This document shows positions 13,101 to 26,900 of a DNA stretch of 64,000 nucleotides, in pieces (the stretch's first letter is position 1; the number at the start of each line of letters is the position of its first letter). The notes under the pieces are model-generated. The model did not search any database, was not told the DNA's origin, and was given only the letters and a program-made list of their open reading frames with translations. The stretch is from Phoronis australis (taxonomy: Eukaryota > Phoronida > Phoronidae): NCBI GenBank assembly GCA_002633005.1, contig NMRA01000076.1:680564-744563 (forward strand). Reading direction: 5' to 3'. The translations under genes and the position numbers were made by a program.

Positions 13101-16100
13101 AAATGGCATCGGTTTGTGAGCCGTTTGAAAGTGCGGAATGTCAGTGTGGGACATGCGATTCGGTCGGGAGTCAGCCTTTGTTCGGCACATTTCAAGGAAT
13201 CGTGTTTCCACCAACACAAAAGCGGAGTTACGATGAAGGACGTCCCACCTTGTACCAGCATTTGTAAATTTTATAAAAAAAACGAACAAACTGATCCCAT
13301 TCCAGGGCGAGCGATGCCAGGCCCTCATCCCCGGCTCAGATCGTGTGCTACGACACGTAGGCTTATGAATTGTGTTTAGACCGTGCTCATTCTACCAAGG
13401 CAATAGTGAATACGATTGACCCAGGTTTACCGTTGCCTTTGTTAGTGATTATTAAAGGAGAAAGCAATCTTTTTCACGTCATTTTAGTAAAAATACGGTT
13501 CTTTGATTATCCCAGACATATTTTTCAGTTACAACGGCTTCCCGTAATTTTATCAATTAGTCGTGCCTTATTCCGAAAGTGACCTTTAGGGGGTTAAGAA
13601 TTCTCCGCCATTTTGTTGTCATACATGTATAGTCTGACTGTGTGAGCTGTCGAGTCCGCAGTCACTATTTTACCTCGGTTGTGATAAGTTCAGTCGTCGT
13701 TTGCGTTCGTTTACGAGTCAGACAACACGCCGCGCGGTTGCTGCTTACTGGGTGTACTAATTATCGTCTAACGCACACTTTGGGTATGCCATTACATCGC
13801 ATTCTAAAGCATGACACGCTCCACCGTACTTGGCTCATTCGTGTGAAGAGCGCAGCGCTACTGTCCACGCAACGTACAAAGCAGTGTAGAATTACCGAGT
13901 GTGTGACCAGCATTTCTTGTCGTTGGATTACGAAAGTACGGTGGCCCGAAAGTATCATCGCTATTTTAGTTTATTAATTATTTTATTTTTCCTTTTCCAC
14001 CTAGGTGGAAATTATTTCAACATAGGTGGAAATTATTTTCACCCGGGTGGAAAATATTTCAACCTAGGTGGATATTATTTTCACCCGGGTGGAAACTATT
14101 ATAACCTAGGTGGAAATTATTTTCACCCGGGTGGAAACTATTTCAACCTAGGTGGAAATTATTTCAACCTAGGTGGAAATTATTTTCACCCGGGTGGAAA
14201 ATATTTCAACCTAGGTGGAAATTATTTTCACCCGGGTGGAAAATATTTCAACCTAGGTGGAAATTATTTTCACCCGGGTGGAAATTATTTCAACCTAGGT
14301 GGAAATTATTTTCACCCGGATGGAAATTATTTTCACCTGGGTGAAAATGTTATACATCCGGGCACCTATTTTCATCTGTGTTGTGATTGGATGAAGTCTT
14401 GTAAGTGAAGGTCGATTGGGCCAGCATTTTGTTCAACAAAGTTCAGATTAGGTTGCAATGTCGGCGCCTTATCTGCCTCTTGGATTTGCCGCGGACTTTA
14501 ACAGAGACAGTGTGATTACGTATTACTCCTAGTTCCAAAACAACTCTCTGAATAAAGTTGCCGGATTTCAGCAACGAACCCAAGCCATTAACAAATATAG
14601 TGTATGGTGTAGAACGTTGAGAAATTTCCGATAAATAAATGACATATTATTGTTGTTGTCCAAAAGCCTCACCCTTCCCGTGCTGACAGGTTTCAAAGAC
14701 TTAAAGTTACACAACTAGCAACAAAAGGCACAGATAGTATTATAAATATCCCACAAATGGTAAAAGACGTATGGTGAATCACATCTTATGGATTCACAAG
14801 AGGATACAAATTTTGGTAAACAACTAGCATGATTAATGAATTATACACCAGTCTTAAAAATTACTTAACATTGTTTCTAATTAGAGTATAATTGTCAGCA
14901 GTATCAGAAATGTCACTAACCAATAGTGTAATAAAACACATAATTTCTCATTAAAATACGTATTTGTGTATGACCATTGCAATGACAATCACCTTCAGTA
15001 ACCAGCGTATAACAGTACAAAGTATTCAAGATTAAATTATACTGTAAGGTACAGTCCAGATAAAGTAAAAAAAATTCCAAATTAGTAACGTTTTCGGGGG
15101 GGGGTGGTCAAGCGAAATTCCTTGCACAGATTGTCATGTATATGCTAACACTCTAACACATATGTCTGAAAACATCTGGTGGCAGAATGATCTAACCGAT
15201 TGATTTGAATAAACAAAACAAAGAGCATTGTTTTTAGAGTGCTACAAAAGGGTGTGCAGCTATGGCTTGACACATGACTTGTTTCTAGCGCAAGTAGATG
15301 ACGCCACGTTAACCAAACGACGTACAAGCATGAAAATAATTTCCACCCGGGTGAAAATAATTTCCACCTAGGTTGAAATAGTTTCCACCCGGGTGAAAAT
15401 AATTTTCACCTAGGTTGAAATAATTTCCACCCGGATGAAAATAATTTCCACCTAGGTTGAAATAATTTCCACCCGGGTGAAAATAATTTCCACCTAGGTT
15501 GAACTAGTTTCCACCCGGGTGAAAATAGTTTCCACCCAGGTGAAAATAGTTTCCACCCAGGTGAAAATACTTTCCAACCAGGTGAAAACAGTTTCCACCT
15601 AGGTTGAATTATTTCCACCTAGGTGGAAAATGAAAAATGAAAAAATATTTTAGCAAATGTAGCGATGATACTTTCGGGCCACCGTACAACGCTTGAAGAA
15701 GGGCGCTATGCTGACGCTGTTGATTCCCGGCAGTGCCCTGTCGCCAACCTCGAGATGTTGCCTCGCGAGCTGTGGCCTCTACATTGACTGGAGGCAATTC
15801 ATCTACTGTCATCCTTGCTTACGAACGTACCCCCAAGAGCGTGCAATTCCCAACTAGTAGTGATTTGCCCTGTGCTGATGTTGTCTCCAGCCCAGAGCCT
15901 GTAAGCAGCCCCGGAAGCGATGTTGAGTATTGGGAGTGAATAGTGAGGCCCAGTTTGACACCCAGTGGGGAAGACAGTAGGTCGTCCAGTGATCAGGCCG
16001 GAGAGCTAAATTTTGATAAGTTTATTGTGGACTTGATTAAAGTATATTGGAGGTATTTAGCAGTTGCCAGGTGTGTGGCGAGGGAGTCACACGGCGGGAT

Positions 16101-19100
16101 GTAAGCGGTTTGGGTGCTCAGGTCACGATCCAGTGGGAACAGCATAGACATTCCAATGAGGTCGGCATAACAGTGCACAGCGTGCATTTGCACCAAGGCG
16201 TCCCACCACGTCTGTCCTCAGTCTCTGCCTCTTCCCTCTTAACAGCTGCCTGTGCGCATTCTGCCTCACTATACCCAAGCTCAAGCATATATCCACCCAA
16301 TGACAGTTCGTGAAAAAAATCCTCGTCACCACTGCTAAGAATAAATCTCCGTCACTCACGTCACTGTTTTTGTGATATGGGTCGCCCACTTTAGCCATTT
16401 TCAGGCTACTATAAACTAAAAGATTCCTAAATCCAACATAACTGAGTTCTCTAACAACCCAGCTTGTTGTAAAATACTCGTCGATGGAAAGTGGAGACGA
16501 CAATTGTAGGAGACCAGCACGAAAACAACAGTAGAACAGATTGTTACAGTAAATTGGAACGCGCTAGAAACAAAATGTTGCGAAATACGTAACCCCTAAA
16601 CGTCACTTCTGGTGTAGGGCACGACTAATTAATAAATTTATGGGAAGCCTTAATTAAATGAAACATATGTCTGGGGTAATCAACGAACTGTATTTTTACT
16701 GAAAATGACATGAAAAGGTTGCCTTACCCTTTAATTGTCTGTTTTGCATAATAGTTATCCAACTCGCTCAAATTCGTCCTCGTCTTCTGATCTGCTGTGT
16801 TGCGCAGTGAAATTGATTATCAAGTGGCCAAACGTCTTCTACCCCATACATATCATTTGGCGGAAAACTTGGAAATAACCGATTTTTCTATTCGGCATAA
16901 AAAGTGCTTTAGTTAGATTTTATGTTATTCATTTCATATTAGCTAACTGGAACCTGAAAACTAGGAAAATGCATGGTGGGAACTCTTTAATAAATTCAAG
17001 ATAAAATACGTCAGACAATATAAATGCCTTGCATATTCCAGTTCATCAGGAGCCCGAAAATCAATCTACAACTCCAACTCAGTTACATGAATTCATAGGC
17101 CTTAGAATGCGACCTACAAATTTTCTCATGTACATAAAACGCAAAGGCAGTAGTCCCCCAAATCAAAAACACCAATCTCCATGCTGAAGTAGAACGAGGG
17201 AACATCCAAGCCCTGAGATTAAACCTAGGTGTTCAGGAGATTGGAGAAGTTGGTCGGCGGCTTGTAGTTACCGGCGAAGTGTAGCCTAAAATATCAGTGC
17301 TTTATGTGCATTTTGTCATTTAACGAATTCCTAATCTACGTTAGACTTTGCCCCATCCTCTCTTTGGTAATGGCGTAGAGAGCGAATTCAAAATGTTTTT
17401 GTCCATATACACTGGTATTAGCACAATGACATTTCAGGATCGCCATGCCACTGGAAACAGCGAGCCCACAGTGGACAGTTCTCAAGATTACGTATTACTT
17501 CACAGCTCTCAACTTCAAAACAAGACAACTTTAAGATTCTACAGAACTTTGGACACATGCGACGACAATGATATGATCATTAATGTGAGTATATGTATCA
17601 TTAAATCTCTTACGGTCTCACGAGTAAAACATTACTTTCCCAAAGCGAAAACTATATTTTCATTTTCCTGTTTACTTACTGGAAATAATTCCCAATCTTA
17701 ACGTTGCGAAACCAACTGGTTCCTTCTACTGAGATACTTGACCCATTAACATTTAGAACTACTATCCGGTGGACCAAGACGGTTACTGGGCTCTGAGCTG
17801 CAAGAGAACTTTTCGCGAGGAGTATTTTCACTTGTTATTTTTACCTTTTTCTTGTATTACTAAATAAGGTATTTCCGATTTACCACGTTTTAAGTTGCAC
17901 ACTTCCGGTGAAAAAGTTTATATAAATTAAACTGTCACTTAGGTCGATCGTAGAATCCACTATAAACAACAGCATTAGCCAATTGCGAACTGAGAAACCC
18001 GCTGAAGATTCAGCTCTTACATCTGCTATGGGTACCGAGTAAGAAATCCTAGACTGATAGAGAAAAAGGTCCGTTAAAACGGTTTAGCCTAAGTTACTAA
18101 AACTGTTGATCTCTGCTGAATATTATCACAAAAGGCAGGCAAGAAAAATGCCTTCGCATGCGTAAAATGCGTCCTGGTATTTTTGCAGAGTTTGCAGGGG
18201 CTTGGAAAACAATCGAACTCGAAACCTAGAATGACAAACGATCTATATATATATATATATAAATATACACATACACATACACACAAACACATACATAAAC
18301 ATACATACGCACACACATACATACATACATAGATGCATACATACATGCATGCATGCTTGCAGACACTCACACACACGCACGCACGTACGCACGCACGCAC
18401 ACACATATTATGTTCTGTTAATTCAAAAGGCCATCATTTAAACATAAGTTTTGATAAAACTGATTCGGGTTGAAATGCATTTTGCACTTATAACAAAAAT
18501 GAAGACGAAGGAGCATTTATAACTCATCTGCTCAAAGAGCAGTGAAGTCACAATTACATTGCTTTAGGTTTGACTACAGAGGGTAGTGCATAGACCGCCA
18601 ACTCCAAATATTTTCATCGGATGAAACCTGTGACGTCAAATAGTCACTGGCGTCACCTGAAGTGTTACCAAATCTTACTTCCGACAAGTACGTCGTTTGC
18701 TAATCATGATAACATCATCATGAGCAACGTCAGCAAATTTCTTTATTGAGACACCGTGTTACTCACTTTCGACTGTCACACAGCTCAGAACATGACGTGC
18801 CTGACTTCAAACAAGAGCGCATTTATGCACCAGTCACTTTTTACAAGCATGAATTCTGTTTTACAGGGTGACACATTCCGAATCATTTGGGCTTACGGTA
18901 TTTCTGATACAGTATCGTACCACAGCGCGTCACCATTCCGTAGAGGAGTTAAAAGTGTGCTACTTCTCGCGGCTGTGAGGTCTCTTCCGAACATGCCCTC
19001 TGACACGATCGAGTGGGATTTTGTAGTCAATAACGTAAGTAAGTGCTGAAGAGTTTCCTGAAGTGTGACATAAATGTTTCCTTTTTTGATCACACAAAGG

Positions 19101-20883
19101 CCAGTGAACCAGGACTGTATGTTTTGAATGTGTTTTTATTGCCCCATGAGAGAATTCGCATTCGCCGCTAAGTTTCTTGTTTTTATATGTATCATTAGGA
19201 TACTAGATATAGATGTAGGCAATAAACACGTTCACGCTATGTTATGGCCAATATCTAATCTCTCCAACAGGTGTCGGTGCCTGCGAAAGATACCACGTAC
19301 TGGTGCAAGGGGTTCCGCGTACCTAAGCTGACTAAGAAACACCATGTCATAAAAGTAAGTAAACAACCACTTCTTATACAAGCAATAAACCTTTAAGCAA
19401 TACGGACTTAATTCTGCAATACACATAACAAATAAGTCTCTCTTGGGTTTCACTGACCCTAAAACATGGACGAAAGAAATCAAGCTAATGTCGATATCAA
19501 ATCTAAACATTATTTGATACAGCCTGCAACCATTTGAATAATGCCTACCTACGTAAACAACAATGCGTTGTAAATCTGGAGACGATAGTGCGACTCTTTT
19601 GATTGATCTCAAGTCCCACGAAACCAGGGTGGAATATCGGAGGACCTTTCTCCGAGAAAACATGGACCAGTACTCGATTCTCTCCTTGTTATGTCTCTTG
19701 AAATATATTTGCAGAAGTTAAGACTTGTTTGCAAGCTGATGATATTGGAACTTTCATTGCAGGTGATTACCCCAGGTCAAGTTGCATGTGTTAATCTGAC
19801 TGTTAGGTCTTTGTCTTTTTTCCATTTTACAACATTTCATTCAAAGCTGGCATTGAATTGATAGCACGTCAAGATCTACCAAATATGTAAAATTTCACTC
19901 ACATGTTTTTTCAGTAACTTGCTTCTCGATTTACTTAAGCCGTTTGCATAGAGCCTAGTGTATGGTACTAATTTCGGATATAGGCGCAACTTTGCACACG
20001 AGCTTAAATTCACGCATATACGACACATGTTATCTTTGTGATTGACGTTCCAGTTTATGTGTTAAAAATGAGTTAATATTTTAGCATCAACCATATATTA
20101 CTTCTGGAAACGAAGCACTGGTTCACCACATCCTCATCTACGCATGCTATGGTGACGTCAACACTACTGGTGCACATTTGCTCGAGTCTGAAGGATGTAA
20201 CTTGATGCCCAATAACCTTTATAAAGGATGCCTCAATATAATGATGGGATGGGCTGTTGGTGGCGAGGTTAGTGTATTTCAAAAAGTCATCGACTTTTAC
20301 AAAGAGTTCGTAAGACAATTCTTTGGAAATTTGAATCCGGCGATTGGTCATAAGACCTATATGCCCCTAACATTGACTCGTGTGATACACAGCTTGCGAC
20401 GTAATTAATCTGAACAAATGCAATCAAACTAGGAAGGACTTCAACACTACAACCTGTGTTTTTGTCTATGCTTTCATTTCGTTCTCATAACTCCGTGAAC
20501 AGTGAAGAAATTCTAATCCATAAAGCTGTTTGCTTTTCAAAATTTTACAAAATGACCAGGTGTAAAAATAACCAGATCATTTCTAAGAAGGGTTTTCAAT
20601 AGAGGTACGTACCACTAAGGTCATCCGATATTATGTCAATTTTCATGTGCGTATGACGTTAATAGAAGACAAGGCTCAGGAAAAAAAATCTTGCCATTGT
20701 CTGTGTACGTGTATGCACACATGAACAGGCATATGTATGCATAATCGTCAATTTTCGCGTGCCTATCAAGATAATAAAAGACCAAGTTGAGAAATGAAAA
20801 ATGTGCTATTATCTATATCTATGTACATGTTTAAACACACACTGGTGTGCGCGCACAAACAAATACACACGCACGCACACACG

Positions 20884-20949
<66 letters not shown>

Positions 20950-23900
20950 TGCCGAATCATACATACATATACATGTATGCGTGCGTGTGCGTGTGTGTGC
21001 GTGCGTGTGTGTGTATGAGTGCAACCTGTGGAATCTTTGTACATTTTTGGTACTGCTGATAGTATGACGAAAATTTCAAAGAATTTCAGCTTTGTCAACA
21101 GCCAGTTCGGCAACTCAACTTCTGCTCTAGGAGATCGTCAGAGTTTTCATAATTGCAAGAAATTGTGTGTGAAATACCAGTGCAAGACTCACGGACCGTC
21201 CTTAAAATATCGTCGATCCCACTCACCCTACACTCACTCCTTCCAGGTGGCGTGGTCAATAGGTCGAATCATTTATTTCTTATTTTAGTGTTAAAGGCAA
21301 CGTATTTTTTAGTAATTAAAGAAATGACGATACATATCTTGCGGCCGTTTTGTCGCGCGAGGGGTAACCAACTGGATTTCTCTCTAGTCCTTGTCTATTA
21401 GTAGTCTAAACTTCTTTCAGACTTTTTATTATCCTAACAACGTGGGTCTTCCGTTTGGTGATGACCAACAGCCAAAGTTTCTGCTTCTGGAAATCCACTA
21501 CGATAATCCGACACATCGAACAGGTAGGTTGACCAATGGAGAGACGCTGACAATAACATGTACGACACATTTCTTCTTATATTGGCACGGTTTACAACTA
21601 AGCAATCGGCATTAAATTCTTTGTAAATGTTATGCTTTTGGTATCAGGGTTGTTTATTTCATTTACGGTCGCCATGAAGCTACAAATATTTTGAAGGAAT
21701 TTAATCCACAACTGCGAGACATCGGATGTAGTTGCCCCGTTTTGTCAAATTTCCCCGAAACACTGTGAGAAGTTCCACCCGAGTTCTCTCTTCTCAATAG
21801 AGAAGGTTCTTGTTTTGTGAAAAAGATCGAGTCTCCACGGTTAAATGTATTGCCGTATGAGATTGTGTACACCAACTTGCGAAATCAGTGTGAAACGGAT
21901 TAACAATTCGTTGTACACACTTCAGACATCGTGACATCTTTCGACAAATTCACTGGTTAACGTTATTGGCCTCTGACTGTAGATAATGCAAGAAGTAGAC
22001 CATATTAGTAAACTCTTGACAAAGAGAACAGTGCAGACGTGGCAGACATGTACACCAGCAATTTATCCAGAGCATCTCGAGGATTTTCGTATTAAATGCA
22101 ATTTTCCCCTTGAAGTTGAACGTTATCTGCGAATGTGCGAACTTCGGTCATACAACCAATCATTTTCACTTTGAAATTCACGTCACTGCACCTTCCCCGC
22201 TAAAATTCAACTCTGAGAAGTTTGAGGGTTTGAAAAGACCCGGGGTGTTCCAAATTACGTAATTTGGCTTTAAGTCGCCACGTCTTCCAAACTGTGAGGA
22301 GAAGCGTAAGGAAAAATACTGATACTTCTTCAAAAATTTGATTGTGTGGAGCCTCTAATCGTTTATTCTTCAAATTTTAGACTGGGTTGATTCTTCTGGA
22401 ATCAAATTCACCCTGACGCCAACCTTGCGACGCTTTGACGCTGGGGTGCTTGTTGTCGGACATACTGTTGGTAACTCTCAGGCAATTCCACCCGGTCAAG
22501 TATCGTTTACAACATACAGCTACTGTAACAGCGACTGCACCAAGGAGGTAACGTCAGAATACGAAGAACGTTACGACTTTTTCTGGTTTTCAGAGTAAAA
22601 ATAGTTCATAATAGAGGGCACTCAATCGGAGATGCTAGTGAAGGTTTCCAGCTGACCTTTTTGTCATGGGTATAGCAAGGGTGCATTCAGTAGTCTAGTT
22701 TCTTGCGAGAAAATTGAGATCACAAAAGACGATGTACAATCAAGCTAGAGAAAGGCCAACCCTTGCACAGCAAGCTCAAGACCTCCCAAAAGTAGGCTAG
22801 GAAATGGTCACCAGACGAGTCCGGAATGAAGAGTTCTCACCTTAAGTGCCTCGCGAGGAGCGCATCCTAATATCGGAGCCTTCGTGGCCTAAGGGTCCCA
22901 CGTTACTACATGTATACATTTTCACATAGAGCTACGTAGGGCAATTGTTTCGCTAACGTCACTTTTTAAAGTCCGAACTCTCCGTGGTTCTACACTTTTC
23001 CCATTGGTACTGTGAGCCTAGTAGTGTAGGGAATATTTTTTTATTTTGTTTTGTTTCACGCCTGATCTTGAGTTTGTCGAAAAAACGAACTTGGGCGGAA
23101 TGCANCAAATTACGTAATTTGGCTTTAAGTCGCCACGTCTTCCAAACTGTGAGGAGAAGCGTAAGGAAAAATACTGATACTTCTTCAAAAATTTGATTGT
23201 GTGGAGTATCTAATCGTTTATTCTTCAAATTTTAGACTGGGTTGATTCTTCTGGAATCAAATTCACCCTGACGCCAACCTTGCGACGCTTTGACGCTGGG
23301 GTGCTTGCTGTCGGACATACTGTTGGTAACTCTCAGGCAATTCCACCCGGTCAAGTATCCTTTACAACATACAGCTACTGTAACAGCGACTGCACCAAGG
23401 AGGTAACGTCAGAATACGAAGAACGCCTTTTTCTGGTTTTCAGAGTTAAAATAGTTCATAATAGTGGGCACTCAATCGGAGATGCTAGTGAAGGTTTCCA
23501 GCTGACCTTTTTGTCATGGGTATACCAAGGGTGCATTCAGTAGTCTAGTTTCTTGCGAGAAAATTGAGATCACAAAAGACGATGTACAATCAAGCTAGAG
23601 AAAGGCCAGCCTTTGGCCAGCAAGCCCCAGACCTCCCAAAAGTAGGCTAGGAAATGGCCACCAGGCGAGTCCGGAATGAAGAGATCTCACCGTAAGTGCC
23701 TCGCGAGGAGCGCATCCCAATATCGGGGCCTTCGCGGCCTAAGGGTCCCACGTTACTACATGTATACATTTTCACATAGAGCTACGTAGGGCAATTGTTT
23801 CACTAACGTCACTTTTTAAAGTCCGAACTCTCCGTGGTTCTACACTTTTCCCATTGCTACTGTGAGCCTAGTAGTGTAGGGAATATTTTTTATTTTGTTT

Positions 23901-26900
23901 TGTTTCACGCCTGATCTTAAGTTTGTCGAAAAAACGAACTTGGGCGGAATGCATTGAATTAATCTGGTCCTATAGTTGCAGCAACCATATGCCACAGAGG
24001 CATTTCTGACTAGATGGAACAGTATTTTCGTGCGTTTTGCGATACCATCAAGTCGGACTGTCTCTATGTTTATTCAACCAATCGAGATATCCGAACGCTG
24101 CTTCGTTTTGTTAATAGATGAGAAGCCAATTACATGATGCTTTCACAGCTCTGACCCTTGTAAACTCTGGGGTTGTTTCACTACGGCATGTTGTAGCTGT
24201 TGTTTACAAAACCAATTTATTTGGCGAAGAATTGGCTTTATTGTCCAAAGCGTTTCTTTTAGGGACTGGCTGGAACACCTAATGGAATCAAAATAATAGC
24301 GGGTTTGCTACACGCCCACCTGTTGGGTAGAAAGATGCGTTTACGTCACATCCGGAATGCCGTTGAACTAGAGCCAATTTTCGAAGACAACCACTACGAC
24401 TTTAACTACCAACAAATAGTAGTCAGACGCCAGCAGACAACCTTTCTACCTGGAGATGAAATACAAATGGAATGTCAGTTGAGTTCGCGGCACAAGAACA
24501 CATTTACTTATGTAAGTAACCTTATATTCCTTATTATTGCAAACTGAGCCCATTTGACTGCGAGTTGAGTCCTCGAACATTTTATTTAAGATACGTAGGT
24601 GTATGGCTGCGTTCTCTTTCAAGTCACCACTGACGGCCTCTTACATGGACAGGGGATCTTTCTTTCTTTCTGTGTCTGTTGAATGAATTAACAGGAATGT
24701 ACTTTGATTCACGACTAGCAGTTTCAAAGGGACAACAAACCCTTTCCTTCTGTTCAAAAATATTTTTTATTTACGCCCAGATACTTGTATTCAATAAAAT
24801 CCGTATCATATCGCAAATGTTTGCCTGGCTTGTGAAGAACTTTGTTCGAAAGTTCGTTGTTTACTTCAGATCACGCCCGTACTTGGCACGGCATGTTACT
24901 TTCAGTCTTCAAGGAAGTACGTCAGCCGAGAATTTCGGGTAGTTTGAGTTCAAACAAAAATTAAGCTTAAAAACAGTATTTAAATTGAGTGTAAATATTT
25001 TAAATAAAATGAAAACAATGAACAAATTATTGTGGTGTTGCTAGGAGATCACTTGACAGACACAAATGATGACGTTGAGCAAAGGTGGTTAAATCAACTT
25101 TTTTAACGTGGTTAAAAGTAGGTATGTGTTTAATGTGATTTGGAAGACCATTCCACTCACTTATGGCAAGAACAGAAAACGCCTTGCATAAAAATCAGTC
25201 CTGTGTTTAGGCAACAGAAGGCCATACTTTGAGGCAAAACGAGTATTTGCTCCATGTGTGGAGCGAGCTGGTACAATATTTCTGGTCAGGTATTCTGGGT
25301 GCATCGCCGCAGTAGCACTTAAAAAACATGCACATCCGTCTAAGTTTATAAAATTATCAGCAGTTATCCAGTTTAACTCGGTGAATATCTGACAGGATAG
25401 AGTGTCAAATCGAACATTTGGGGTGATTCTGTCGGCCTGTTTTTGCACCATTAAAAGCTTGTTAATCAAACTGGTTGTGCAACCGGGCCACACGGTACAA
25501 CAATTTAAAAATGAGAAACTAAAATACCTCGATTTGCACTCTCTAGGAAGGTTGGGGCTAATACATCTTAAAAGTTCGAGTATCTGTCGCACTCTGGAGA
25601 CAACCTCAGAAACATTATCACTCCATGATAATGTATGGTCAATCTTAAAATAAAACACTTATTGAGCTCAACTACTTTTGGAGGAGATTTTTGCAAATGA
25701 ATTTCGAACTGTTGAAGTAGATCAATCTCGATGTATATCGATTGTTAAAAGTTCATCTAAAAATTGAATGTTATCAGGAGGGCAACGCCTTCGTGATATT
25801 ATGTATCTCTTGTTTAAATCTTTGTTTAGTTATCGAGCTTGGCTTGATTCACATTCGCTTGTTTGATGTCAATAGCAGGTAGATGAACGAGCACTGTACG
25901 TTCACAAAGGATGTACATTTGTTGTGTTTTAGAGATAACAATCTTGGTTATGTCTTCCTGGTTTTAGCCATAACATACCTTTTCAAAAAGCGAAAAACAG
26001 GTAACATTTTAAAAACGTTGCACATATTTTCAAAAAAATATAAATACTCCGCTCGCCTGACGAATTACGTTGGCATTACGTAAGGTGTATATTACGAGTC
26101 TAATTACTAAAATCAGCTATTCCTTATGCATTTGCTCGTTTTACGTAACGTCATCGTATTCTAATCGATTGACTGAATTGAATTTGGTTCAGTGAAATAA
26201 ATTGCCTGAAAATACCCTGAAGGCCATCTTGCGTCGACGACTAGTTAAGACTGGTGTGCAGCAATGACGTCATGTTAACTCCTTTCAACCCTACAAATCA
26301 TATCTACTCTAAAAACGAATGAGATGAGACTTGTTTTACAACAGAGCCCAACCTTAAACAAAAGTCGTGTTTCATAGAATGGCCGGGTTTATTGTCCAAT
26401 TAACTTTGTACTAAAAATGAAACGGACGCTGCCTGAATCCTGATACGGCAGCGTTAACACTGAATTGCTACTTCTTTCAAAGGAGCTCATATTGTTCATG
26501 CCTTTATTGATACATTTTTATAACTAGGGAGGCTTGGGAACAAACGACGAGATGTGCGTAGCGTTTGTACTCTATTATCCGAGAACTCAACTGACCTATT
26601 GTGGGAGCACGCCACCACCGTTCGTCCCATTCTTAGTGGAAAAGGGAATGAATTTCACTCGTGACAAGTAAGTCGTTACCACACTACTACCATTGTTTAC
26701 GTAAAATTTTATTTTTGACTTTATGCCAAACTGCTAATAATATGGTCAAATGGCCATACAATTTTAGGAAATTTTCAGAAGAAAAAGGGTACATTTATTG
26801 CAAGAAAACAGGATCAATAAATTCTCAAAAGTGCTGTTAAGTTGCAGTTTTGTACCGTTTTTTTTTCGTGAAAATCGTATATCAAGTAGTTTTCGTATCA

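Larger units (their letters stand above)
13939..15684. mobile_element. 1,746-bp TA-flanked element with opposed 21-bp arrays
   Basis: Terminal inverted repeats start CGGTGGCCCGAAAGTATCAT and are flanked by TA at 13937-13938 and 15685-15686. Just inside each end is a tandem array of about 21-bp units (about 14000-14345 and 15335-15635). One arm is the reverse complement of the other, so the ends could pair as a hairpin hundreds of bases long. The centre (14350-15330) has no coding region. It looks like a foldback-type or Tc1/mariner-related non-autonomous element sitting inside a THAP gene remnant. Confidence 0.8.
13740..16313 (+). pseudogene. Second THAP-type transposon protein remnant, interrupted by an insertion
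   Basis: The segment 13740-13945 reads GCTNYRLTHTLGMPLHRI, LHRTWLIRVKSA and, after a frame change, RVCDQHFLSLDYES, following THAP order. The frame is broken at 13938 by the element 13939-15684. Beyond it the frame continues from 15687 (TLEEGRYADAV). Further on, 15733-15939 and 16047-16200 read PTSSDLPCADVVSSPEP and CQVCGEGVTRRDVSGLG, then AQVTIQWEQHRHSNE. That Cys-rich CxxCG block resembles the segment following THAP in ISL2EU-like transposon proteins (inference from family patterns). Frame changes and stops mean it is not functional. Confidence 0.5.
10102..17437 (+). other. Gene A intron 1 (7.3 kb), rich in mobile DNA
   Basis: It holds a small MITE (11973-12129), THAP-like remnants (12839-13379, 13740-16313) and the palindromic element 13939-15684. 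The stretches 10140-11970 and 16500-17437 contain only short ORFs without recognisable domains. The acceptor is ATTTCAG before 17438. Confidence 0.8.
22251..23953 (+). repeat. Direct duplication joined at a single N (two ~850-bp copies)
   Basis: 22251-23104 and 23106-23953 are near-identical over their whole lengths, with scattered substitutions and small indels. Both begin CAAATTACGTAATTTGGC and end GGGCGGAATGCA, and the single N at 23105 lies exactly between them. Each copy holds a full exon 7. The pattern is that of two overlapping allelic contig ends laid in tandem rather than a true exon duplication. Confidence 0.85.

Noticed and set aside
13899-14408. Open reading frame of 169 codons with a periodic GGNYFHPGGNYFNL-like peptide
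   Set aside because: It is the in-frame reading of a 21-bp DNA tandem array; the opposite array at 15406-15618 gives a similar artefact on the minus strand, and both belong to a non-coding element.
14000-15635. Possible CRISPR array
   Set aside because: The repeats are contiguous with no unique spacers, the genome is eukaryotic, and the arrays are opposed within transposon ends.
16123-16503. 126-codon minus-strand ORF
   Set aside because: It lies antisense to the Cys-rich THAP-associated segment, which has the better family match.
18089-18406. Cys-rich minus-strand ORF of 105 codons
   Set aside because: Product of the ACAT/ACGC microsatellite, not a cysteine-rich peptide gene.
20766-21113. 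Several overlapping His/Thr- or Cys/Val-rich ORFs
   Set aside because: They are frames of the CA/GT microsatellite in gene A intron 5.
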